A stretch of 64,000 nt of DNA from Castor canadensis (lineage: Eukaryota > Chordata > Mammalia > Rodentia > Castoridae). The position numbers and the translations under genes are program-made. Shown here piece after piece: positions 20,395 through 31,794 of the stretch (within the stretch, counting starts at the first letter, position 1; every line of letters starts with the position of its first letter). The notes beneath the pieces were generated by a model. It did no database searches. It worked only from the letters and a program-made list of their open reading frames with translations, and had not been told where the DNA came from. Location of the stretch: NCBI RefSeq assembly GCF_047511655.1, contig NC_133398.1, positions 44,831,638 through 44,895,637 of the forward strand, read 5' to 3'.

Positions 20395-21405
20395 ATGGGA
20401 TTTACTACTCAACTAAAAGCTCAAATTCTCCTTCCCCCAGGTAACTATCTCTGCTGCCCCCTCCTTCAGGAACAAATAGATCCCACAGTATGGACTGATG
20501 GGATGACTGTATGGCAAGCCAAAACAGCCCTCCCTATTCAAATAAAACTCAAAAATCCCTCACAGTTTCCAAACCAAAAACAATATCTCCTCAAGTCTGA
20601 GGGAAGACAAGGCCTCTTACCTATCATAAATTCCTTTAAAAAACAAGGGCTGCTAGTTAGTTGCTCCAGTCCCTATAATACTCCTATTCTTTCTATCTGC
20701 AAGGGGCCAAACAAATGGAGATTGGTTCAAGATCTCTGGCTCATTAATGAAGCAGTCATTCCCTTCCACCCAATTGTTCCCAATCCCTGTACTCTATTGG
20801 CTCAAATACCCTCAAAAGTCCAATATTACTCTGTACTAGATTTAAAGGACATTTTGCTTTGCATTCCTCTGCATGCTGACAGTCAGCCTCTGTTTGCCTT
20901 TGAAGAGCCCACAAACACTTCACAGCAACTAACTTGGACAGTTTTGCCACAAGGGTTTAAAGACAGCCCTCATCTTTTTGGACAGGCCCTAACCAGAGAC
21001 TTATTAGATTTTCACTACCCAGAGGCCACACTTCATCAATATGTTGATGACTTACTTCTGTGTGAAGCCACAGAACCCCTCATCTGCAGGGTGAATGAGT
21101 CCCTTTTATACTTTCTGGCCTTCCAGGAATACAAAGTCTCTAAGGAATAGGCTCAATTATGCCTCCCACAGGTCACCTACCTCAGTGTGGTCTTAAAGGG
21201 ACAGACTTGCTCCCTAAGTCATGAGCGAATTGACCCAATCCTCCATTTTCCACTTCCCCAGACCATAAAGCAGTTTGGAGCCTTCTTGGGAGTTACAGGA
21301 TTTTGCAGGATCTGGATCCCTAGATGCTGCCCTTGCCAGGCCCCTATACCATCTCCTAAAAGATGCTCAATGAGGCTCTCAATCCCTTTTAGAATGGAAC
21401 TCTGA
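20395..21405 (+). pseudogene. pol: pol reverse transcriptase, provirus 2 (one stop, then a shift)
   Basis: Reverse transcriptase copies the RNA genome. The open stretch to 21150 (251 residues) keeps the main motifs: KWRLVQDLWLIN (105-118), catalytic Asp149 in SVLDLKD, LPQGF at 184-188 and YVDDLL at 216-221 with Asp218 and Asp219. A single TAG at 21148-21150 interrupts, and the same frame continues with the thumb-type IDPILHFPLPQTIKQFGAFL to about 21325. There a frameshift occurs, and the frame then ends at 21405. The 20643-20651 repeat ACAAGGGCT marks where provirus 1 lost the rest. Confidence 0.88.
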
Positions 21406-22518
21406 AAACACAAAAGCTTTTCAGGCCCTCAAACTGTCACTCCAAACTACCCCAGCACTTCCAAGCATAAGCAAGACCATTTCCAACTATATGTCTATGA
21501 AAAAGGGGGAGCATCCTTAGGAGTACTGACCCACCAACTCCACAGGCCAACTCCACAGCCAGTTGGGTATCTAAGCAAAGAACTAGACAATGTGTCTAAA
21601 GGGTGCCTGGGTCCCTAAGGGCCCTGGCAGCAACCTGACTCTTGATCCTGGAGGCCCAAAAATTAATTCTTGGATGACCCTTAACTATATATACTCCACA
21701 TGATCTAGGGGGGGCTTCTAACAGCTAAAGGAGGACTATGGTTATCAGACAACAGGCTACTTAAGTATCAGGCCCAATTGTTAGAATGTCCAGATGTGAG
21801 CCTTCGGGTGTGCTCTGCCCTAAATCCAGCATTGCCCCTCCCAACTGAGGGGGAGCCACTAATGCATTCCTGTGAGAAAGTGCTAGCTGAATGCTATTCA
21901 GCTAGGCCTGACCTCCTTGACAAGCTACTCCCAGACCCAGATCTCACTCTCTTCATGGACAGAAGTTCATTCATCTGGGAGGGAATTAGAAGAGCAGGGG
22001 TGGCTGTGGTCTCTCTCCCTGAGATCCTATGGGCTGAACCTCTGCCTTCTTCCACTAGTGCCCAATTGGCTGAGCTTACAGCTCTCACCAAGGCATTACA
22101 ACTATCTAAGGGAAAAACTGCCAACATCTACACAGACTCTAAGTATGCTTTCCTGGTCCCACATGCCCATGCAGCTCTTTGAAAAGAGCGAGGATTGTTA
22201 ACTACTGAAGGATCCCCTATCAAACATTCCAGGGAAATCTTAAACCTCTTAAAAGCAGCTTTACTTCCAAAACAAATAGCAGTAATTCACTGCCCCGGGC
22301 ATCAAAGGTCAGAGGATCAGGTTGCTAAGGGAAACCAGAAAGCTGACATGGCAGCGAAGGAGGCCACTAGGAGACCTTATGTTCAGGCCCCTGTCTTGTG
22401 GGAACAATCCCTCCTTCCTTCTGAATGCCCCAAATACTCACCTACTGAACATTCACAGGCTTCAGAGAGAGGTTATTGCCTAGATCATAGAGGATAGTGG
22501 ATAACTTCTGAGGGCAAA
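21406..22518 (+). pseudogene. pol: pol connection and RNase H, provirus 2 (broken)
   Basis: The connection part (21406-21777) is out of frame with stops. RNase H is readable from 21778 to 22497. Catalytic-type residues are Asp in LFMDRSS (residue 61 counted from 21778), Glu in SAQLAELTAL (99) and Asp in IYTDSKYAF (120), with a downstream HCPGHQ and a Lys-rich end. An in-frame TGA at 22180-22182 stands where related elements have Trp, and a TAG at 22495-22497 separates it from the integrase. Both are single-codon breaks in one frame. Confidence 0.82.
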
Positions 22519-23442
22519 TTGTTTCTCCCACAGAGTAGCCAATGGAAGGTCCTAAAAACCCTATATCAGACCTGTCACTTGGGGGTTCATAAGACACTCT
22601 CCTTGGCAGGGCAGCTATTTGAGGGGATAAAACTCAGAGATACTCTCCAGGATATTATTAGAGGATGTGAACTCTGTCAGTGTAACAACCCCCACAACAC
22701 TGCCCTGCCTATCCCTGGGACTCAGAGGTGGGGGACATATCCAGGGGAGGACTGGCAGCTTGACTTCACCCACCTGCTAGGGGGCCCAGCCTCTAGATTG
22801 TTCCTGATTCTAATGGATACTTTTACTGGGTGGGTTGAAGCATTCCCCTGCTCCTCTGGAAAGGCCCGAGAAGTAATTAAGGTGCTAATTAGCGAGATTA
22901 TCCCTAGATTTGGACTCCCTTGGACTCACCAAAGTGACAATGGGCTGGTCTTCCTAGCTGAAGTCACTCAGGGAGTCTCTAAGGCTCTGGGAATCAAATA
23001 TCATCTCCACTGTGCCTGGAGACCCCAATCCTCAGGCAAGGTTGAGCGAGCCAATGGACTACTCAAGAGACACCTGTCTAAGTTGGCTCAGGAAACTCAC
23101 CTCCCCTGGCAAAAATTACTACCTCTAACCTTAATTCAACTTAGAAACACCCCAAATAAAATGGGCCTTACTCCCTTTGAAGCCTTCTATGGGAGACCCT
23201 TTCTCCAAAGAGATTTAATTTTAGACCCAGAAGTAACAAACCTGGTCTCTCATATCACACAACTAGCCAAGTTTCAGCAGGTCCTCTCTGAAGTAGGGAG
23301 GGAGGAACCCCAAGGTCTCTCCCCAGCTGCCTTTTGTCCTGGAGATTTGGTCCTTATCAAACTCCCCCATAACTCCCGGGTCTCTCTGAACCCCCTTGGG
23401 AAAGGCCACACCCGGTCTTGTTATCTACCCCCACAGGAATGA
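22519..23442 (+). pseudogene. pol: pol integrase, provirus 2 (longest open part)
   Basis: This is the longest proviral open stretch, 307 codons when counted from a TTG at 22519; the true domain start is upstream beyond the TAG at 22495. The zinc-binding HHCC set is His20, His24, Cys50 and Cys53. The catalytic core is Asp82 (WQLDFTH), Asp140 (HQSDNGLVF) and Glu176 (GKVERANG), a D,D-35-E pattern with all three acidic residues present. The C-terminal part (LIKLPHNSRVSLNPLGKG) is the SH3/GPY-type region and ends earlier than expected at 23440-23442. It lies directly before env. Confidence 0.88.
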
Positions 23443-23599
23443 AGGTTGCTGGGCTAGACTCCTGGATTCACATCTCCTGAGCCAAACGCTGGACACCAGC
23501 GCCTGACACACCCACCCTGGAGCCACACCCTGCTCCACCAGCCTACCCTCGTGAGCCAGTAGAATCCCTCAAATATCTTTTCAAGAGGAACACCTCGAA

Positions 23600-25249
23600 C
23601 ATGTAACCTATGCCTTCACATCCTCCCTTTTTGTGGGCTGTTTTATTCTTATCCCCTTTCTTCTGAGTGTCAATTTGTGGGCAACTTCTCCCCCTGAGTG
23701 GATATGGCACCAACAAGTAGCCTTGAGTGGCGGGTATCTCATCCTGTGTATCCTCCTCTTTGTGCTCTCCTCCATCTTATAGTCTGTGCCTTGGCTACAG
23801 GTCCTCCTCCCTGCCCTCATGATTGCAGTTACTACAACACTGTGCTTGGTTGTTCCAACAGCAACCTTTGCTGTTTAAAAAATGGATGACTATATGGCAA
23901 GACATTAGGCACAGACTTTGTTGGCATGTATGGTCCCACCCAATGCCTAGGAAGAGCAGGCCAATGGATCTGTTGGCCACAGGAGGAGACAGAAGGAGAA
24001 AATAAAAAAACAAAAGAGACTATAAAAACAAAAGTGAAAATACTTGCTGGCATGTCACAGGAGGATCATGTAAACTGTGTATGGCAGAGACTCCCACTTC
24101 CCCCTTCTCCTCCCAGAAAAAAATTACAACCCCCATAGCCTCAGCCACCCATGGATCTAAATCCCCAGCTATTCAGGTTACTAAACTCTGCCCATCATCT
24201 TTTAAACTCTACAAACCCCTCTTTGGCTGAGGATTGTAGACTTTGTCTCTCTCCAAGCCTTCCTCAGGTATTGGCAACCCCCTTGGACTCACTTGAGGTC
24301 TCACCAGGTAATAAATTAAACCCTCCCTTAACAAAACCTAATATTACCAATATAGAACAAACCCATCCTGCTCCCCAGTGCCTCCAAAGTTTACAGGGGT
24401 CAATTCCACTGGGGGAAGTTTCCAAAAACCTTTGCATCAATATCACACAGTCAACAAATAACACTCAGTGTTTGTTTTCTCCTGGAACTTATTTTGTTTG
24501 TGGAACTGCCACCTACATTTGCCTGCCTCCTGGCTGGAAGGGAACCTATACTAAGGCTGTCCTAACCCCACAAATTGATGTTGTCCCTGGTAACCAATCC
24601 CTTCCTATTCCTCTAGAGGCATACACTCGGTCAAAAAGAGCCGTCCAAATCATTCCCCTACTGATAGTTCCAGGGATCACAGCTGGAATAGGTACTGATT
24701 TTGGGAGTATTCCTTTGTCAATCTATGCCTATCAAAAGCTGTGAACAGAATTTAATAATGAGATAAAACAGGTCACTCAGTCCATAGAGGCTTTACAGGA
24801 CCTTACAGGTAGATTCACTCACATCAGTAGAGCTCAAAAATAAGCATACACTTGACCTATTAATTGCTGAAAAGGGTGGAATGTGCCTCTTCCTAAACAA
24901 GGAATATTGCTTTTATGCTAACAAATCTGGGGTGGTCAGAGACATGGCCTGACAGTTAAAAGAGCGTGTTACAAAAAGAAGACAAGAGCTAGCCAATTCA
25001 TGGTCCTTCTGGGACAACTTATGGAACTGGGCTCCTTGGGCACTACCTCTGGCTGGCCCACTTTTTATGTCCCTTCTAATACTCCTATTTGGGCCTTGTA
25101 TAATAAACACTCTCTCCAGATTCAAATCTCAACAGGTCCAGAGGATCAAACTCCAGCTTTTAGTCAAGGAATACTCACCTCTGCCTATGCATGAGCCCTC
25201 CATCCCATTCTATTGGGGGCCCCTGGAGACTACACGGGTCAACCCCTAA
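23600..25249 (+). pseudogene. env: env, provirus 2 (broken)
   Basis: Env would be the surface and membrane-fusion protein. The N-terminal part (about 23600-24150) is out of frame. From 24151 to 24744 an open stretch shows a Cys-rich surface-subunit end with several N-glycosylation signals (NIT, NNT, NQS), a basic cleavage site RSKR at about 24632-24646 and a hydrophobic fusion-peptide-like start of the transmembrane subunit, closing with TGA at 24742. Further on, at about 24860-24950, the CX6CC region is visible with one of its paired Cys changed to Tyr. The Trp-rich pre-membrane stretch, membrane helix and tail run to TAA at 25247-25249. It cannot make a whole envelope. Confidence 0.82.
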
Positions 25250-25339
25250 GACAAGTACCACCTCCCCCCCCAACCCATCAGCATGAAGCAGCTAGATGAG
25301 TCATCACCCCTCTCCCAACAGCAGTTGGGTACTTGTCTC

Positions 25340-25822
25340 AGTTGGAGGTCTGGATACCTAAGGCAGATGAGTGAGTATCCCATCCCCCCTGGAGAGTAAT
25401 AGCATTCCTGCATCCTGAGGAGATGGAGGCCTGTGTTCCTGCATCCTAAAGAAGAGATACAAAGTCTGATTGATTTGCCACAGGACTGATGAGCAAAATG
25501 CTCTCAAGATTGTTCCCTTCCCCTAATAAACGTGCTAACTATACCAGTTCACCTAACAAAGCCCTTGAAATGTACGGGCAATGAGAACCCCACCAACCCA
25601 GAGTTAAAACATCGATAAAAACTCCAGCCTTCACCTGAGCAGCGAGTTACCAGCTTCTGGGCTCTGCTCCCCTTCTCTAGCTGTAACCTTTCCTTTCTCT
25701 CTAATAAATCCCAATTTATATATACTGGCTTTGGCTCATCATTCAGGTGCCTCACGAGCCTGGCCTGTGAAGGCAAGGACCCTTGACACCAGCCTGCAAC
25801 ACTTCGACACTGGCATGTATCA
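25340..25822 (+). repeat. 3' LTR of provirus 2
   Basis: It aligns with 16543-17038 (GGTCTGGATACCTAAGGCAG to CATGTATCA) and ends CA before the duplicated CTTG. AATAAA is at 25703-25708. The polypurine tract expected just upstream is missing, and the first bases of the LTR are altered, suggesting a small deletion here. Confidence 0.88.
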
Positions 25823-25895
25823 CTTGTCTGAACTGACTTACACCTGAGTGCCTGGCACGTAATGATTTTATTAAATACATACTGAATTAATCGCC
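25823..25895 (+). repeat. Target-site duplication (right) and right part of the split MIR-type repeat
   Basis: CTTG at 25823-25826, then the repeat broken at 16542 resumes: GAGTGCCTGGCACGTAATG and ATTAAATACATACTGAATTA, the usual MIR 3' end. Confidence 0.65.
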
Positions 25896-28520
25896 CTCAG
25901 GGCTCTTGTTGATTCTGTGCTTATACTTCTAACATAGCACTCAACTCAGTATTCTGCATCTGTATTAGGAGTTTGTGTCCCATTAGATTATGAGCTGCGC
26001 AAGGATATGTGTCATTGCCTTAAACGTCATAGAATCCTCAGCTTCCAGCATGGGGCTGCTATGAAACAGGAGCTCATTAAGCTCTGAGTGAGTTAATGAA
26101 TAGTGTGAACATAGTGTTAGTCTCAGCCCAAATTCTGGAAAGGGATTTGTGGATTGCAGGCAGTTCTTCTATGTTATCCCAGTGATACCACTGGAATTGT
26201 AAGCAAAAGCATGCATGTATACACATTTTTCTGGGTGGTCTGTTTTTGTCCCTAACCTTCACTAGATTCTTAAAGGAGTTTCTCATCATCCAAAAGATAT
26301 GAATCTGTGTCCTAATGAGTTTTTTTAATCAGTTGTTAAATAAAATATTTGCAAAGTAGTCTGATGAGTCATGTCAGGTCTTCTGACCCAAGTGAGATAC
26401 AAGATTTGGGCCCCTGCAACCTGACAGCTTCTCACAGTCTCTCTCCTGCTGGATTGTGACTGCTCCCGCTGGCAGTCACAGGTATTTCTTCTGGATGAAT
26501 ATCCATTTTGATCCCCCTCCCACACACATCTGTAGGAGCAGTTTGAGACTTCTTTGTACACTCTCCTAAAAGCATCAAAGATTTAAGCCCCTGGAATAAG
26601 CACCATATAGCATCTTATCCCAGCATTGAGGCATAAGGTTTTCTGTTCAAAGCTGAGAACCTTCTTTGATCCATTTTGGCTAAACATTTTCTCCAACTTC
26701 CATCAATAGACTCGACATTTTTTTTTCCTGACCTACACTCAAAAAACAAGTGAAGACTAGAACTTCTCTAAGGAGCTAAGAAAAAAACACATTTTAAAAA
26801 TAACTTGACCAAATGAATTCATCTGGCAAAAGCAGCCTCACCACATAAAATAAACTTCTTTAGAGTTTTGTAATAGCAGTTCCTGAAAATGTAAACAACC
26901 TCAGGGTCCGCATGAGCTGAATCGCTTCCTAAACAGAGAGTCCCTGACCCAAATTCTGCAGATATAATGTACATCTTATAAAAGTAAGAGTCAATGATTG
27001 TCACCTGGGACCAAGGAGTGGGGCAGGGGCATGGATCCAACCGAAAGACAGAAAGAAAATCTTATGATTAGATACTGAAAGTGCTGGCTTTCTAAACCAA
27101 AGGCTAGTATGCAGAAGGGTAGAGGTAGGGGGACTATATAACTTGTGCCTTAGGCTCTTGCTCAGACTCTCCCAGGCCCTTTCCTTCCCTAGGGAAAGCC
27201 AGAGTCTCCACACTCTCATGAAATCAGAGGAAGCCCCTGCAGGTTTCACCATGTGTTCTGCTAACAAGATAATGGTTCCATTGAAACTGTAATAACATGC
27301 TTGGCTAACGGAGCCCACACTATTATAAAACTGTGTACCCAGTTCTAGTTTTCTGAGCATCGTGATAATACTGTGTTCTTTCTAATGAGGCCCATACTGT
27401 TTGAATGTACTTACACTGAGTTTGCCTGGGTACTAGGATAATACTTGCTATAAATAATAAATACAATTATAATTTTTATTTGTATAGCTCCCCTTCAAAA
27501 GAGGATTTTTTTCATTCCTTAGTGGTATTCATATTCTTTTAGTGTGGGGAACACTGTTCTAGATTCCATAGCTTAGAATGGACAGAACTTGGGAGAAATT
27601 CAAAGAAAAGGCACAGAAATTGTCTTTCAAGGCTAGAAGATGCAACAAAGGGCTAAAGAACTTGGAATAGCTCAGAAATTTGGAAAAGACTGGGGTAAAC
27701 CTAACATTATATTTCAGGTATATAAGAATCATGGTCAAATTGTTAGTGGCAAAAGATGTTTCCAGAAGATCTTGGTTCTTGTGCTTTGGCATGGAAGAAC
27801 CCAAGCAGAACATGTGGGTGTGGTGAGGTAGAAAAGTTTTATTAAGTGAAGGGGGATCACCGGATCAGTCAGGTAAAAGGAGGTGTCATGGTAAGAGAAG
27901 GGCCAAAGTCATTTGTTAGGTCGTTTTAATACCACCTTGAACTTGGAGGTGGGGAGAGAGTACAACATTACCTGGCTCTCTGGCCTGTGACCTAGAAGGA
28001 GGAGCCCTTTTGAGTCAGGAGGGGAAGCAGTCGCAAACTTTCCCTCACCCTAACCTGCCACAAAATTATCAACCCTTATTCAATAATGGCTGTTGGCCAG
28101 GTCCTTTACAGGCAGTTTTGCAATTAACCCTTATAATAACCTCTGAAGTGAAAATACCCACAGCATCAGTTAAAAATTATTGTCCAACCATGATAGACAT
28201 TTTTCACAAGTAGTTTGCTCTTCCTCCCTTCTCCTTTCTGAATATGGAAGTTGCATTGTGCTTTTCCTGGCAATGGAACTCAGGCTGAGTTCCATTCATG
28301 AAGAGATTCAGCCATGAATCTCTCGAGACAATACAATGTGAACGGCATATGCCACTTTTAGATGGAGGGTTAAAGAGCCAGTAGGAGAGTATGAGTTCTA
28401 CCGCCTCACTCTGCCATGGTTATCATTAGCATTCAGACAGCCACTGCTCTTCAGATACTGGAGCAGAGTCTAGTTCCCCACCCCTATCAAGATTTGCATG
28501 GCGTCTAGAAGACATTAACC
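25896..28520. other. Intergenic, no gene seen
   Basis: Unique-looking sequence of mixed composition. A MIR-like tail may lie near 28090-28150. Open readings up to about 119 codons (27360-27001, minus) have no recognisable domain or splice context. Confidence 0.4.
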
Positions 28521-28524
28521 TTTG

Positions 28525-28690
28525 AAATTTGGGTTTTTTGGCAGTACTGGGTATTAAACTCAGGGTCTCATGCTTTCTAGACAAGCTCTACCACTTGAGC
28601 CATGTCCCCAGTCATTTGCTTTTAGTTTATTTTTCAGATAAGGTCCTGTGCTTTTGTGCCACCCTCTCCCTCCCTCCCTACCCCAACCTC
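28525..28690 (-). repeat. Composite ID/B1-type SINE, diverged
   Basis: GCAGTACTGGGTATTAAACTCAG, then ACCACTTGAGCCATGTCCCC, is the complement of the ID half. The B1 part is short and decayed. Confidence 0.65.
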
Positions 28691-28749
28691 AGACTGTATG
28701 TGCTACCATCAGTCTAACTTTTGCAGTTTTAAGTCACTGAGTTTGGAAG

Positions 28750-29245
28750 GTGTAGTAGTCATGATTCTGTACAGAAGCAGAACCATTAAGAGATAATTTA
28801 TCTGTCTATAGAGAAAGACTTATTATGGAAATTGGCTCACATGTTTATGAAGGTGAGACATCCCAGAGTCTGCCTTCTGCAAGCTGGAGAAGGAAAATGC
28901 CTGTGGTATAATTCAGTCCAAAGACCTGAGAATGGATTGTGTTGTGGAGTGCTGGTGTAAGGCAAGTCCCCAAGTCCAAATCCCAAGAACCAGGAGCTCT
29001 AACACACAAGGTGAAAATGGACATCCCAGCACCAGAAGACAGAGGACCTTTCCTCTAGTAGTTTCTTTTCACTGTCTTCTGGATGATACCCTCACACATT
29101 GGTGAGGGTGAATCTTCTTAGTCTATTGATTAAAATAAGAATCTCTTTCAGAAACACCCTCATAAACACACCCAGAGATAGTTTTACCAGCTATCTGAGC
29201 ATCCCTTGATTCAGAAAAGTTGACACATAAAATTTGTTTCTACAG
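28750..29245. repeat. Old interspersed repeat, family not assigned
   Basis: The stretch begins near ACAGAAGCAGAACCATTAAG and ends AAAAGTTGACACATAAAATT, with TCAGAAACACCCTCATAAAC inside. I recognise the wording as a widespread mammalian repeat but cannot name it with confidence. Confidence 0.45.
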
Positions 29246-29616
29246 CAAAACTACAGACCAAGTTGCCCAGCTGACTAGAACTTGACCTTCCTCCTTTACA
29301 GTTGTCATACTCTGAACTAACATGCTATGCTGCCTTCCAGGTGTAGAATGAGAGCTAAGTGTCTTCTTCCTAATTTCAAGAGGATAAAATGTCATCTGCA
29401 ATGACAGGAATTGAGATTCCCCAAGGAGCTGATCAGACTTATATATAACATGAGAAGTGAGGAAGATCTGGGGTACTTCCATTGAAGATGTACTCAAAAG
29501 AGAAAAACATCATATTTTTGATGCATTTCCTTCTAGGCATGTTTAATCCACACTTGGAATGTATTTTCTCAAAGGAAGTTCTACATAAGGGAGTGTTTCT
29601 TCTCTTTCTTTCTTTC

Positions 29617-29796
29617 TTTTTTTTTTTTTTTGCTGACTGGGGTTTGAACTCAGGGCCTAACACCTCGAGCCATTCCACCAGCCCTTTCTTTTGTGATGGG
29701 GTTTTTCAAGATAGGGTCTGGCTTGGAACCTTAATCCTCCTGATTTCTGCCTCCTGAGTAGCTAGGATTACAGGTGTGAGCCACCAGTATCGGGCT
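29617..29796 (-). repeat. Composite ID/B1-type SINE
   Basis: The T-run is the complement of the A-tail. GGGGTTTGAACTCAGGGCC is the ID half, and TGAGTAGCTAGGATTACAGG with GTGAGCCACCAGTATCGG the B1-like end. Confidence 0.85.
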
Positions 29797-31790
29797 ATAA
29801 GGAGTATTTTTTAATATAATTCCTGGCTTGGAATTGGCCACTGCTTCAAGCCTCTCTCTGGTTGCCCCTGAGCTTACTTTTTTTTTTAAATAGACCTCAA
29901 AACAATAATCTTTTCTTCTACTAGTCGGTACAGAAGATGCTCTTCATTTCCATCTATCAGAAACCCAAGATTCTTGGTTTGGATTCCACCTAGACCAACC
30001 TGAAGTTACAGAGTTTATTTGGGAAGTGATTCCAGGAAGTGGGAGTGAGCAATTAGGCAAAGGAGGAAAAACCAGTGTAATGATGAATTTGTCAAAGGGC
30101 CACTTCATGCTACTTGGACTAAATTTTGTTTGGGTCTGTAAGAAAAGAATGCTTCCCGTTATTTTCCCCCTTACGCATTTATTCACTGGCTCTTATTCTT
30201 TTGTGCTTGTCCCTGTAACTTTAACCTCCCTCACTGAGGGGCAGACACTGTGCCTGCTCCTGGGCTGAACACGCTCCTGCAGCTGTGGAAACTGTCTTGC
30301 AACAGTCAGTGAAACGGTAACCTGCTGTGCACCTGAGATCTGGGAAACCACCCTCTTCATAAATGCACTGAAATCAGAAATACATTGAGAACTATAACAC
30401 AGAGCACCAAAGTTATCTACCATACCAATCCCTGCTCTGTAAGTGCTAATATCAATCTTAATGGGACTGATGGATACAGGAGACACAAAGTAATAATTGA
30501 TGACACCAAAAAGCTCAGTGCAAACCTTGGACAAGCTTCCTAATCTCTGAAATGCAGGTAATAATACCTACCACCCATTAGGAGGTCATCAGGAGGATTA
30601 GATAAGCTATCTTCTGTAAATGCTCTAGAGCTATACCAGATGTAAGGCAAGAAGGGTCCTTTCAACTATAATGACTCTGAGATTCCCCTATAGGTTGTTA
30701 ATGTACTAGAACTCTGGTCTGGCCAAGGTTTATAAGTCCAACTCTAACTTGGAAAAAAAAGAAACTATTGACTCTTGTAACTGAAATAACCAGGGTTGGC
30801 ACTGGTATCAGGGCCTCCTCGGTGCAAGAACTTCAATAATGTCATCAACTGTTTCTGTCTTTGTCTCTCTCAGCTGCTTCTCTTGCTGTTTGTTTTCTCA
30901 CCTTATGATAGGTTCACCCATAATTGGGAGTGGCCAGTGGGGGATGATTTAGATGTAGCTACAGAGAGCTCCAACTTTACATCATCCTCCCTTGGTGGCC
31001 CCAGGGTCCAAGTAAAAATTCTCACAAAGAACTCCTCTGCTTGGTGCTGCTGGGATAAAGATTGTGGGGAAGTCACTGGAGACTTCTGGAACTGCAGGGA
31101 CCTGGACTGGGTGCTTGTACCAGAAGGAAGGTAAGGGGAGGGGCTGCCGGAGGGCACCCTCCACTAAGACAAGGTGAGAGGAGGGATGTGAGTGAAGTAG
31201 AATATAGAAATGGACAGAAGGGATTGTGGCAGGTTGCCACTGCTTGTTACTTCTGGTTGATGGGAGAGTCATCTTCCTGAGCCCCCTAGTCACACCACAA
31301 TGGGGAGGCAGGATCTGTTTACAGTTTCTGCCAAGTCCAGCAGAATCACTTATTTCCACCCAGAGGCAGAGTGTGGCCCCATGCTGAGCTTCAAAACACA
31401 GAGCTATTTTGGAACAATGGAAGGACTCAGCACATTCATTTGTTGTCAAACAAAGCCTGACTGTGTCCTCCTCTCTCTGTGGGCCCTCCAATGACCTCCC
31501 AGAAAAATAGGAAATATATCAGGGTAGCTCAACCTAGGTGTCTCAGATTCAATAAAAAGGATTTCTTATGACTTTTTTTTCTTATTACTATAAAAATAAA
31601 ATTGAATGTTTTTTCAAGTATAGAAGTATAGAAAAAAATTTAAATTAGCTGTTATGGTCGCCTCCAGTAAACCATTGTCAATGTCTTCCATGTACTTCCA
31701 GGTCTTTTTCTGTAAATATACAAATTATACCTTTTTTAAATATTAAAAACTGGGATCATGTGATATAGACGGCTTTGTAATATATTTTCT
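29797..31790. other. Intergenic, no gene seen
   Basis: A MIR-like piece is at about 30525-30650 (ATGCAGGTAATAATACCTAC). Open readings at 30796-31134 (plus) and 31491-30982 (minus) are 112 and 169 codons and largely overlap on opposite strands. Neither has a recognised domain or fits a known gene at this locus, so I do not call them. Confidence 0.45.
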
Positions 31791-31794
31791 TCTT

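Larger units (their letters stand above)
16543..25822 (+). mobile_element. Endogenous retrovirus, class I type, provirus 2 (near full length)
   Basis: A 9.3-kb provirus in the order LTR, arginine-type primer site, leader, gag, pro, pol (reverse transcriptase, RNase H, integrase), env, LTR. Exact CTTG duplications flank it. Reverse transcriptase with YVDD, a D,D-35-E integrase and an env with a basic cleavage site place it with gamma-type (class I) ERVs. Every gene carries stops or shifts. By eye the two LTRs differ at roughly one base in ten, so it is an old fixed copy. Confidence 0.93.

Noticed and set aside
22519-23442. Integrase open reading as a domesticated host gene
   Set aside because: It sits in its proviral context with stops just upstream and an early C-terminal end. 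Nothing shows separate expression or selection.
24151-24744. Env open reading as a captured syncytin-like gene
   Set aside because: The N-terminal surface part is out of frame and a stop follows the fusion-peptide region. The membrane anchor lies in a separate broken segment.
30982-31491. 169-codon minus-strand open reading, with a plus-strand one overlapping it
   Set aside because: No recognised domain, no splice or promoter context, and no known gene at this place in the locus. Opposite-strand overlap suggests composition.
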